Below are positions 52,081 to 59,318 of a stretch of 64,000 bases of DNA, piece after piece. The notes below the pieces were generated by a model, which was not told the DNA's origin, ran no database searches, and was given only the letters and a program-made list of their open reading frames with translations. The first letter of the stretch is position 1. Each line of letters opens with the position of its first letter. A program made the position numbers and the translations under genes. Origin of the DNA: Rufibacter radiotolerans (GTDB taxonomy: Bacteria > Bacteroidota > Bacteroidia > Cytophagales > Hymenobacteraceae). The stretch lies in assembly GCF_001078055.1 (NCBI RefSeq), contig NZ_CP010777.1:186001-250000 (forward strand), given 5' to 3'.

Positions 52081-52401
52081 TTATCGGAAAAAGAAAAAGG
52101 TTGTTCCTAACAGAGCATTGGCTATAAATATTAGGAGCGCTTTAGAGGATATTTCAAGCGCATAGATTTTATTGATTCCTAATAAACCTGTGATTAAGGA
52201 ATTAAGGATAATGATCAACGCTGTCCAAAGAAGCGATAAGTAGATCATAGCTAGAAACCTTGAAAAAAAGGCTTCAGGTAGACTATTCAGCTGTTCTTGG
52301 AATTGCTCATAACTTCCAAGGGAAAATACTGAGGACAGAAACAGAATAGAAATGCTACCTGCTGTTATTAGAAGGATGTTGAAAAAATGTAGACCCTTCA
52401 C
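52081..52401 (-). CDS. Small hypothetical membrane protein, AT-rich
   Basis: The 106-residue frame starts at a GTG (52401), five bases after the end of the upstream gene. It has three hydrophobic segments (FFNILLITAGSISILFLSSVF, FLAMIYLSLLWTALIIILNSLI, ALLIFIANALLGTTFFF). The base composition is clearly more AT-rich than in neighbouring genes, which suggests separate origin or a fast-evolving gene. No family recognised. Confidence 0.5.
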   Translation of the reverse strand: MKGLHFFNILLITAGSISILFLSSVFSLGSYEQFQEQLNSLPEAFFSRFLAMIYLSLLWTALIIILNSLITGLLGINKIYALEISSKALLIFIANALLGTTFFFFR

Positions 52402-52406
52402 TTACG

Positions 52407-52877
52407 CTAATCTTTGTACACCACGGGGCTGCATTGGCTGAATGGGACCGGCGCCTCCATCGCCAATCGGTGGGTTTTGATGAATTCGGCCATGAGCCGC
52501 TGAAACTCGGCTTGCTTCTGGGCGTCTGCCTCTTGGGGGTTAAAGTTGAACAGGTAATAGTCAATAGTGCCGTCTGCGTTAAAGTAGAAGCGGTTGAAGG
52601 CGCGGGTAGGTTTGCCCCAGGTAAAGCCGTTTTGCCTGAGGTGCCGGCCCAGTTCCTGCAACAGCTGCTGGTAGGCCGCCACCAGCTTCTGCTGGTCTGG
52701 TCCGGTGAACACCGCCAGGGTAGAATCTTCATGCACCGCGCTTTTGTATTGGGCATCCAGTAGCTGCATGGAATAAGCAGTACCTTCGGCCTGCCGGAAA
52801 GAGGACACCACTTTCTGGGCCTGGGTCACGGAAAACGCCCCTACGGAGAGCAGGAGTAAGAGGATAGTTTTTCTCAT
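52407..52877 (-). CDS. Secreted hypothetical protein
   Basis: The 156-residue protein has a signal peptide (MRKTILLLLLSVGAFSVTQAQ). The mature part is small and beta-rich with FNRFYFNADGTIDYYLFNF and a C-terminal Cys (FSQCSPVVYKD). No family recognised. The gene precedes the AT-rich membrane protein gene by five bases. Confidence 0.75.
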   Translation of the reverse strand: MRKTILLLLLSVGAFSVTQAQKVVSSFRQAEGTAYSMQLLDAQYKSAVHEDSTLAVFTGPDQQKLVAAYQQLLQELGRHLRQNGFTWGKPTRAFNRFYFNADGTIDYYLFNFNPQEADAQKQAEFQRLMAEFIKTHRLAMEAPVPFSQCSPVVYKD

Positions 52878-52960
52878 AGCGCAGCTTGTTTTACCGGAAG
52901 ATAGGGTTTTTACCCTTGCTGCGGTAAGACTAGGGCTGAACTTCCGGAAAGAAATTACTT

Positions 52961-53002
52961 CCGTTTTAGGCCTGTTTTAGCCAAAACAACCCCAAAACAG
53001 CG
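52961..53002. repeat. Dispersed palindromic repeat, copy 16
   Basis: CCGTTTTAGGCCT GTTTTAGCCAAAAC AACCCCAAAACAG, upstream of the secreted protein gene at 52407 and the DUF4919 gene. Confidence 0.8.
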
Positions 53003-53088
53003 TTAGTATAGGCAAGGCTTTTCAAAGGCTTGCAACTTTTTACAACGGGCGCTAGTTTTTAGCACTGTATTTGCGCTTACCGCCACAT

Positions 53089-53096
53089 TACCTTTG
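53089..53096 (+). promoter_or_regulatory. Predicted -7 element for the DUF4919 gene
   Basis: TACCTTTG, exact match, 11 bases before the ATG at 53108. A TTTG at 53070-53073 is only 15 bases upstream, so the -33 part is not firm. The leader would be very short. Confidence 0.45.
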
Positions 53097-53107
53097 TACG
53101 TTCCTCC

Positions 53108-53767
53108 ATGAAACAATTTTTGCTTACCGGCCTCCTTTGCCTGGCGTTACTGGCCTCTTCTGGGGCCCAGACCATTTCCAAGGTAAACTTTGACGCCATC
53201 AAAAAGGCTATTGCCTCGCCTAAGTCAAAACTCTACTACCCCACGCTGCTCAAGCGGTATCACGCCAATGATACCCGCCTCACCCTGGATGAATACAAGC
53301 ACCTGTATTATGGCTGGACGTTCCAGACCGGCTACAACCCGTACCGGCCCAATGACAAGTCTGATGACCTGAACGAGATGCTGCTCTATGAGCGGTTCAT
53401 GGATATTGTAACCACCGGCAATAAGATTCTGGCCGTTGACCCCTTCAACCTGGACGTGCTCTACCTCATGCACATGGCCTACGGCGAGATGAACAAGAAA
53501 GTGGAAAGCCAGAAATACCTCACCAAGTTTGAGGGGCTGATGGCGGCCATCAAGGCCAGCGGCAACGGGCGCTCCCCGCAGACCGCGGTGGTGATCAACG
53601 CGCCCCGCGATGAGTATATGTTCCTGACCGTGGTGAACCTTCGGCAGAAGGGAAGGGCTGTGTTGCTGGAAAACAAATACGAACAGGTGAACCTGCAGAC
53701 GCCCAATAAGCTCAACCTCACCGAGGTCTATTTCAACATTGAGAAAGCGATTGCCAAGAAAAGATAA
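53108..53767 (+). CDS. DUF4919 secreted protein
   Basis: The 219-residue protein has a signal peptide (MKQFLLTGLLCLALLASSGAQ) and a helical domain with YYPTLLKRYHANDTRLTLDEYKHLYYGWTFQTGYNPY, the core of DUF4919. The function of this family is unknown; it is common in Bacteroidetes. It lies 11 bases after a -7 element and ends at a hairpin (53791-53831). Confidence 0.85.
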   Translation: MKQFLLTGLLCLALLASSGAQTISKVNFDAIKKAIASPKSKLYYPTLLKRYHANDTRLTLDEYKHLYYGWTFQTGYNPYRPNDKSDDLNEMLLYERFMDIVTTGNKILAVDPFNLDVLYLMHMAYGEMNKKVESQKYLTKFEGLMAAIKASGNGRSPQTAVVINAPRDEYMFLTVVNLRQKGRAVLLENKYEQVNLQTPNKLNLTEVYFNIEKAIAKKR

Positions 53768-53790
53768 GCTCACTTTTTAGCGGCGGAATT

Positions 53791-53831
53791 TTGCCGGGAT
53801 ACTTGTTCTATTGTACAGGTCATCCCGGCAA
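53791..53831 (+). terminator. Hairpin between the DUF4919 and lipocalin-like genes
   Basis: TTGCCGGGAT (53791-53800) pairs with ATCCCGGCAA (53822-53831) around a 21-base loop, followed by TTTTAG. A weak terminator or leader hairpin. Confidence 0.5.
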
Positions 53832-53874
53832 TTTTAGCTTTCTTGCCACCCAGTCCACTGTTTTTGCCCTGTCT

Positions 53875-54324
53875 ATGAAAAAACTTCTGCTTTCTATGTT
53901 GGTGCTTGCGGCGTTAGGGACGGCCTGCCAATCCGGCAAGGATAATAAAAAGGAAGGCGCTGCGGCTGATGAAAAGGCAGAAGTAGCGCTTTGCGAGTTC
54001 ACTTCCACAGACTCGGCCACGGCCGTCAGCCGGTTAACCGGTAAATGGGAGTTGAAGGGCGTGCAGACCAACTACATGGGCGCCCGGGAGGACGAGTTCT
54101 TGACCGGTGCGCAAATCACCGAGGCCTCTACCATCATTTTCTTTGAGAACGGCGAGTTTGAGCAGTATGTCAACGGGAAACTTCAGGGCGAACGGCAACC
54201 CTACAAGATTGTAGGCCAGAGCCTCACGCCCGTGGGCTACCAGTTCTGGTTCTGTGATGAGAAAACGCTGGTGCTCAACAACGTGGTAGCAGACGGCGCC
54301 ACCGATGTCTACGTGAAACAATAA
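53875..54324 (+). CDS. Small lipoprotein, lipocalin-like
   Basis: The start is ATG 53875 (MKKLLLSMLVLAALGTACQSG), which gives a lipoprotein signal; the upstream frame to 53791 reads through the hairpin. The mature 130 residues contain LTGKWELKGVQ followed by beta strands (STIIFFENGEFEQYVNG), the pattern of lipocalin-like lipoproteins in Bacteroidetes. It ends 12 bases before the DNA glycosylase gene. Confidence 0.7.
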   Translation: MKKLLLSMLVLAALGTACQSGKDNKKEGAAADEKAEVALCEFTSTDSATAVSRLTGKWELKGVQTNYMGAREDEFLTGAQITEASTIIFFENGEFEQYVNGKLQGERQPYKIVGQSLTPVGYQFWFCDEKTLVLNNVVADGATDVYVKQ

Positions 54325-54336
54325 CGTCCCTCTGCT

Positions 54337-54957
54337 ATGCCAGCGCCCCGCAAACTCCCAGATGCTTTCTTCGCCCGCCCAGACGTGGTCACTATTGCGC
54401 AGGAACTCATTGGCAAGTACTTCTTCACCAGCTTTGACGGCATCTTGACCGGCGGTATGGTGGTGGAGACCGAGGCCTACTCCGGAGACAATGACGCGGC
54501 CTGCCACGCGCACCTGGGCCGGCGCACCAAACGTACCCAGATCATGTACGAGCACGGCGGGGTGGCTTACGTGTACCTCATTTATGGCATTTATTCCCTC
54601 TTCAATATTGTCACCAATACCGAAGGCACCGCCGATGCCGTGCTCATCAGGGCCATTGAACCCACCGAAGGCCTGGAAGAAATGAAGCTCCGCCGCGGCC
54701 TTGACAAAATAGAAACCCGCCTTACCGCCGGCCCCGGCCTGGTCACCCAAGCCCTGGGCATCTCCACGCACCACAACGGTACCCACCTGCAAGGCAGCGA
54801 GATCTGGTTTGAAGACCACGGAAAAGTGATTCCGGAGGAAGAAATAGTGGCCGGGCCCCGGGTTGGCGTGGCCTACGCCGGTGCAGATGCCCTGCTTCCC
54901 TGGCGCTTCAGCCTCAAAGGCAGCAAATGGGTGAGCAAAGCAAAGCCGAAGTATTGA
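54337..54957 (+). CDS. DNA-3-methyladenine glycosylase (MPG/AAG family)
   Basis: The 206-residue enzyme removes alkylated purines in base excision repair. The Mpg core is visible: ELIGKYF, GGMVVETEAYSGDNDAACHA (catalytic Glu in VETEAY), GVAYVYLIYGIYSLFNIVT, and AGPGLVTQALGI. The size is normal. The start is ATG 54337, 12 bases after the lipocalin-like gene. Confidence 0.95.
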   Translation: MPAPRKLPDAFFARPDVVTIAQELIGKYFFTSFDGILTGGMVVETEAYSGDNDAACHAHLGRRTKRTQIMYEHGGVAYVYLIYGIYSLFNIVTNTEGTADAVLIRAIEPTEGLEEMKLRRGLDKIETRLTAGPGLVTQALGISTHHNGTHLQGSEIWFEDHGKVIPEEEIVAGPRVGVAYAGADALLPWRFSLKGSKWVSKAKPKY

Positions 54958-55003
54958 TGTATTGCTGATTGTTAATTGCTGGTTGTTTTGAGGTTATTCC
55001 CCT

Positions 55004-55182
55004 GGCGCGAGTCTCCAGACTTGTGACTATGGATGCTGGTAGTCTCCAGACTACCTCACTGCACAGCAGCGAAACCAGTACATTAGCCTTTCTTTTCAAA
55101 AGGTTATAAGTCACGGAAGTAAATCTAGGGCTGTAGGATTGAAAGTTAACCGTGGCTCCAGGCGAGTCTGGAGACGCGCGCC
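55004..55182. mobile_element. Inverted-repeat element, MITE-like
   Basis: GGCGCGAGTCTCCAGACT (55004-55021) and its complement (55165-55182) match with one mismatch, enclosing about 140 bases without an open frame. An internal palindrome GTAGTCTCCAGACTAC lies near 55040. AT-rich near-inverted repeats (ATTGCT..ATTGTT motif) flank the element at about 54963-54985 and 55235-55258. The left edge GGCGCGAG matches that at 35371. Confidence 0.6.
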
Positions 55183-55258
55183 AAGAAAGGTCTAGCGAAA
55201 AAACCTCAGCCTATAATCTGCGAGTATTATTAACAATCAACAATTAGCAATAAAACAA

Positions 55259-56446
55259 TCAATTCACTTTCCTGCCCAATATCAGAATAGGCTTATTGTG
55301 CATGTCCGTAGTGGCAAACAGATAATCATTCCCGCCTTCCTTCAGTTTTAGCTTATCTCTTAGCTGGGCCACTGTTAAGGGGTAATTGCGTACCGTGATG
55401 TTCGCTTTTTTATTGGGTAGTAGCTGGTGCAGTTCCTTAGCATTGGCTTTTGGTTTGGCCGTGATTTCAAAAATACGGCCCGGAAACGCTGCCTGCAGTT
55501 CTGTGGAGGTATAGAGGTGGCTGTTTCGGTGTAGCTTCTGCACTTGGTACTCTTGTGACAACCATTTAAAGGCGCCCGCTTTCAGAAGGGCCGTGTTGGG
55601 TTCATACAGATAGGTGAGCGGCTCAGGGGCGTACACGGCAGTGGCCTGTTCTTCCTGCAATTTGGTAAAACTGACTTCCAGCGGCTCCTGGCCCGGCCGA
55701 AGGTTCACGGCGGTAATGACCGGTTCCTGGGTTGTATCTGACGTGATGAGGTACAGCACTTCCTTCACCTCGTTCTGCACGGCCACTACCCAAATGTGTT
55801 GCACGCCGGTCAGGTCTTGTAGCGCCAGGTCAATGTCTAGCATGGGCGCCGTTTTGAGCAGCACCGCTTTGGCCTTCTGTAACAGCGCAGGGAGCAGGCC
55901 CAGCACGTCTGGCTCACAGTCCTGGAGCAGATGCACCCGTTCCTGGCTCTCGCCCCGGCGGGCGGGGTCCAGGTAAATCACGTCCAGTTGAGCAGGCAAG
56001 GTTTCTAGGAAATCCTCGGCCTCGCCGGAAACCACCTGTATGTTTTCTATCCCCAGTTGCTGGTAATTATTGGCCACCACCTCGGCTAATTCTGGCTGCC
56101 GCTCCACGTAGGTCACCTGCCTGAAACGTTGGGCAAAGGAATAGGCATCTACCCCAAACCCACCGGTCAGATCAGCTAAGGTTTCCCCAGAAATAAGATT
56201 GGCTTTGTAGGCCGCCGTCAGTTCAGAGGAACTCTGCTCTACAGACAGGTTCGCCGGGAATACCAGGCTCAGATTCGCCGCCCAGGCAGGAATCTTGGTT
56301 TTCGCTTTCTGCCGGGCCTTTATCTGCTGCGCTAGTTTGGGCACGTCTATCCCCGGCCATTTCTTGGCCTGCAGCATCAGCTTGGCTGGATCTTGCTGGA
56401 GGTTTTTTTGAAGGAATTCTTGCTCCTCCGGAGAAAAAACGTGCAT
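55259..56446 (-). CDS. Class I SAM-dependent methyltransferase with THUMP-like C-terminus
   Basis: The 395-residue protein has a SAM-binding motif (LADLTGGFGVDAYSFAQ, residues near 90-105), the acidic post-I strand (VTYVERQPEL) and DVIYLDPARRGE (motif IV with DPAR, typical of RNA or DNA methyltransferases). The C-terminal part (residues about 300-395) resembles the THUMP-like domain found in this family. Substrate unknown; rRNA or tRNA is likely. Own unit with a -7 element at 56473-56480. Confidence 0.88.
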   Translation of the reverse strand: MHVFSPEEQEFLQKNLQQDPAKLMLQAKKWPGIDVPKLAQQIKARQKAKTKIPAWAANLSLVFPANLSVEQSSSELTAAYKANLISGETLADLTGGFGVDAYSFAQRFRQVTYVERQPELAEVVANNYQQLGIENIQVVSGEAEDFLETLPAQLDVIYLDPARRGESQERVHLLQDCEPDVLGLLPALLQKAKAVLLKTAPMLDIDLALQDLTGVQHIWVVAVQNEVKEVLYLITSDTTQEPVITAVNLRPGQEPLEVSFTKLQEEQATAVYAPEPLTYLYEPNTALLKAGAFKWLSQEYQVQKLHRNSHLYTSTELQAAFPGRIFEITAKPKANAKELHQLLPNKKANITVRNYPLTVAQLRDKLKLKEGGNDYLFATTDMHNKPILILGRKVN

Positions 56447-56472
56447 AGTAGGGTCTGGTGAGAGGAAGGAGG

Positions 56473-56480
56473 CAAAGATA
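56473..56480 (-). promoter_or_regulatory. Predicted -7 element of the methyltransferase gene
   Basis: TATCTTTG on the minus strand, exact match, 26 bases before the ATG at 56446. Confidence 0.5.
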
Positions 56481-56606
56481 CAGAATTGAGCAAGCCGCTA
56501 CCGAATAAGTATTGTTTAAGGTTTTGATATAAATCGTTAAACAAACTAGTGGTGAGGTAGTTATCTAAGGGTGAGTCCTTATTTTTTAACTTAATGTAGT
56601 AGCCGT

Positions 56607-57308
56607 ATGAAAACGTGGATGAAGTTTTGCCTGATGGCAGTTGCTCTGCCTACCCTGCTCCTGACCAGCGCCTGCGAAGATGATGATGACGATGTGATGA
56701 CCATGGACCAGAAAGCCAATGTCATGGTGGTGCACGCGTCGCCCAACGCCCCTTCGGTTGATTTATATGTAGACGGAACCAAAGCCAACACCGCCGCGCT
56801 GGCCTACCCAAGAAATACGGGGTATCTGCAGGTGCAGGCCGGAACCAGAAACGTGAAAGTAACCCCTGCCGGTGCCAGCGCCACCAATGCGGTCATAGAT
56901 GCTAACCTGACCCTAGCCGCCAACATGAATTACTCTGTGTTTGCTGCCGGTCCGGTTACTGGTATTTCTGCCCTGGTGGTGGAGGATAACCTGGCTGCGC
57001 CTGCCGCCGGAAAAGCCCATGTGCGGTTTTTCCATTTGTCGCCAGACGCCCCAAGGGTAGATGTGGTGGTGCAAGGAGGAGGTGACCTGTTCTCAGACAT
57101 AGAGTTCAAGGAAGCCACCGCATTTACCCCGGTCAATGCAGGATCCTATACGCTGCTGGTGCAGCCGGTGAATACCAACACTAATGCGGTTACCGCCACC
57201 GTGAACCTGGAGGCGGGCAAGATCTACACCATTTTCGCCAAAGGATTCCTGAATCCGCCGTCAGGCAATACAAATACCCTGGGGGCCGAAGTGATTGTGA
57301 ACAAGTAA
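56607..57308 (+). CDS. DUF4397 domain lipoprotein
   Basis: The 233-residue protein has a lipoprotein signal (MKTWMKFCLMAVALPTLLLTSACEDDDDD) followed by two DUF4397 repeats: VMVVHASPNAPSVDLYVDG and VRFFHLSPDAPRVDVVVQG. The repeat HxSPxAPxVDV is the family mark. The acidic stretch after the lipid Cys is typical of surface-exposed lipoproteins in this phylum. Function unknown. Confidence 0.92.
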   Translation: MKTWMKFCLMAVALPTLLLTSACEDDDDDVMTMDQKANVMVVHASPNAPSVDLYVDGTKANTAALAYPRNTGYLQVQAGTRNVKVTPAGASATNAVIDANLTLAANMNYSVFAAGPVTGISALVVEDNLAAPAAGKAHVRFFHLSPDAPRVDVVVQGGGDLFSDIEFKEATAFTPVNAGSYTLLVQPVNTNTNAVTATVNLEAGKIYTIFAKGFLNPPSGNTNTLGAEVIVNK

Positions 57309-57333
57309 AGACTTTCCTGATTTGAGTTACCCT

Positions 57334-57357
57334 GGGCCCGCTAGTGTAAGCGGGCCC
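57334..57357 (+). terminator. Probable terminator after the DUF4397 gene
   Basis: GGGCCCGCT pairs with AGCGGGCCC around a 6-base loop; the T run after it is broken (TTCTATTTCGTTTT). Confidence 0.6.
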
Positions 57358-57365
57358 TTCTATTT

Positions 57366-57403
57366 CGTTTTAGGGCCGTTTTCTCTAAAACAGCTCTAAA
57401 ACG
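57366..57403. repeat. Dispersed palindromic repeat, copy 17
   Basis: CGTTTTAGGGCC GTTTTCTCTAAAAC AGCTCTAAAACG, next to the terminator of the DUF4397 gene. Confidence 0.8.
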
Positions 57404-57436
57404 TGCAGGGGCGCGCCGTGTAAACCGGGGTTTCCG

Positions 57437-57467
57437 TTGAGGATGATAAACTTATTGCGTACCTTTG
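57437..57467 (+). promoter_or_regulatory. Predicted Bacteroidetes promoter for ahcY
   Basis: TTG at 57437-57439, 20 bases, TACCTTTG at 57460-57467: a very good match to the consensus. The predicted leader is about 22-25 bases. Confidence 0.65.
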
Positions 57468-57495
57468 CGGTTCTTCTGTAAAAACCTGAACTACA

Positions 57496-58803
57496 ATGGT
57501 AGAAACGTATTTGAAGTACAAAGTAAAAGATATTTCCCTGGCTGAGTGGGGAAGAAAAGAGATTAGATTAGCTGAATCTGAGATGCCAGGTTTGATGGCC
57601 ATCCGTGAGGAGTTCGGTCCCAGCAAACCATTGGCAGGCGCGCGTATTGCCGGCTGTCTGCACATGACTATCCAGACTGCGGTTCTCATTGAGACCCTGG
57701 TGGAGTTAGGTGCTGAGGTTACCTGGTCTAGCTGCAACATTTTCTCTACCCAAGACCACGCTGCTGCTGCCATTGCCGCCGCTGGCATCTCTGTTTACGC
57801 CTGGAAAGGTATGAACGCAGAAGAATTTGACTGGTGCATTGAGCAGACCCTTTTCTTCGGGGAAGACCGTCAGCCCCTGAACATGATCCTGGACGATGGT
57901 GGTGACCTGACCAACATGGTGTTTGACAACTACCCAGAGCTGGCTGCCGGTATCAAAGGTTTGTCTGAAGAGACTACCACCGGGGTGCACCGTCTGTACG
58001 AGCGTATGAAAAACGGCACTTTGGTGATGCCCGCTATCAACGTGAACGACTCCGTGACCAAGTCTAAGTTTGACAACAAATACGGCTGTAAAGAATCTTT
58101 GGTAGACTCTATCAGAAGAGCTACGGATGTAATGATGGCTGGTAAAGTAGCCGTTGTGGCTGGGTACGGTGACGTAGGAAAAGGTTCTGCCGCTTCGTTG
58201 CGTGGCGCCGGTGCCCGCGTGATTGTAACCGAGATTGACCCTATCTGCGCCCTGCAAGCCGCCATGGATGGTTTTGCCGTGAAGAAAATGGAGAATGCCA
58301 TTCCGGAGGCTGACATAGTGGTCACCGCTACTGGTAACTTCAACATCATTAGAAGCGAGCACTTCCTGGCCCTAAAAGACAAAGCCATTGTCTGCAACAT
58401 AGGTCACTTTGACAATGAGATTGACATGGCCTGGTTGAACGAAAACTACGGCCATACCAAAGATACCGTGAAACCACAGGTAGATCTGTACACCCTGGAA
58501 GGCAAAGACATTATCATCCTGGCGGAAGGCCGTTTGGTGAACCTTGGTTGCGCCACTGGTCACCCGTCTTTTGTGATGTCTAACTCTTTCTCTAACCAAA
58601 CTCTGGCCCAGCTGGAGCTTTGGACCAATTCTGAGGCCTACGAGAACAAGGTGTATACCCTGCCTAAGCACTTAGATGAGAAAGTAGCCCGTCTGCACTT
58701 AGCTAAAATTGGCGTAGAGCTGGAAGAACTGTCTTCTGAGCAAGCTGCCTACATTGGTGTAGAGGTGCAAGGACCATTCAAGCCAGAGTACTACCGTTAC
58801 TAA
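57496..58803 (+). CDS. ahcY: S-adenosylhomocysteine hydrolase
   Basis: The 435-residue enzyme splits S-adenosylhomocysteine into adenosine and homocysteine, recycling the product of methylation. Visible motifs are the substrate block [20 protein letters not shown], the NAD-binding site [18 protein letters not shown] (near residue 222), and the C-terminal KPEYYRY. The size is normal for bacteria of this group. Its own promoter at 57437 and a terminator at 58841 define a single-gene unit. Confidence 0.99.
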   Translation: MVETYLKYKVKDISLAEWGRKEIRLAESEMPGLMAIREEFGPSKPLAGARIAGCLHMTIQTAVLIETLVELGAEVTWSSCNIFSTQDHAAAAIAAAGISVYAWKGMNAEEFDWCIEQTLFFGEDRQPLNMILDDGGDLTNMVFDNYPELAAGIKGLSEETTTGVHRLYERMKNGTLVMPAINVNDSVTKSKFDNKYGCKESLVDSIRRATDVMMAGKVAVVAGYGDVGKGSAASLRGAGARVIVTEIDPICALQAAMDGFAVKKMENAIPEADIVVTATGNFNIIRSEHFLALKDKAIVCNIGHFDNEIDMAWLNENYGHTKDTVKPQVDLYTLEGKDIIILAEGRLVNLGCATGHPSFVMSNSFSNQTLAQLELWTNSEAYENKVYTLPKHLDEKVARLHLAKIGVELEELSSEQAAYIGVEVQGPFKPEYYRY

Positions 58804-58809
58804 TCATAC

Positions 58810-58849
58810 CGTTTCCGGGCCGTTTTCCGGAAAACAAGGCAAAAACGCC
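58810..58849. repeat. Dispersed palindromic repeat, copy 18
   Basis: CGTTTCCGGGCC GTTTTCCGGAAAAC AAGGCAAAAACGCC after ahcY; its right end doubles as the left arm of the terminator. Confidence 0.8.
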
Positions 58850-58878
58850 CGACTTCTACCAAGAAGCCGGGCGTTTTT
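58841..58878 (+). terminator. Terminator of ahcY
   Basis: AAAAACGCCCG and CGGGCGTTTTT form the stem, with CTTCT/AGAAG extending it; a T-rich tail follows. Confidence 0.8.
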
Positions 58879-58954
58879 ATTTGGAGTCATGTTGTACAAC
58901 CTCTGTTTTGACAGCCCAATCTTATCCTTTGGTAACCCAATCTACTTTCTATCT

Positions 58955-59154
58955 TTTGTCATCCTGAAAGGACCTTGTGGGCGAACTAGAAAGGCTTTGA
59001 CTAAAAGCTCTACCATAGTTAACAGGTTTTCCATTGCCCTCTTCTTCATCCCCATTGAAGAGGGTAGGGGGATGGTTACTCGTGCAGATGATTCTCGGCA
59101 ACGCCGGGGATTGCAAATCCCCTTTTCCAAACTTCCGGATTACAAATTCGGAAG
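58955..59154. repeat. Intergenic repeat-rich stretch without a gene
   Basis: The 515-base gap 58804-59318 holds the terminator of ahcY, a fragment related to the 63350 element (TTTGTCATCCTGAAAGGACC at 58955, then GTGGGCGAACTAGAAAGGC), and two small hairpins: GGGGATTGCAAATCCCC (59106-59122) and CTTCCGGATT..AATTCGGAAG (59132-59154). No plausible coding frame; the 112-residue frame at 58889 reads through these repeats. Confidence 0.6.
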
Positions 59155-59318
59155 AGCGTGCTATGGTACTTTCAACCTGCAAAATTATACCTCCCGCCGT
59201 TGTTGGTGTTCTCATAGACACCTTTAATAGCTGCTCTTCCTGCAAACCATAAAGAAAGCTGGTTACAAACTTAAACTACAGCGGAGAGCTTCTCGACCTG
59301 TTCCTACGGCAAAATGCT

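Noticed and set aside
58889-59227. 112-codon open frame after ahcY
   Set aside because: It reads through repeat sequence and hairpins, has no recognisable fold, and its opposite strand has an equally long frame.
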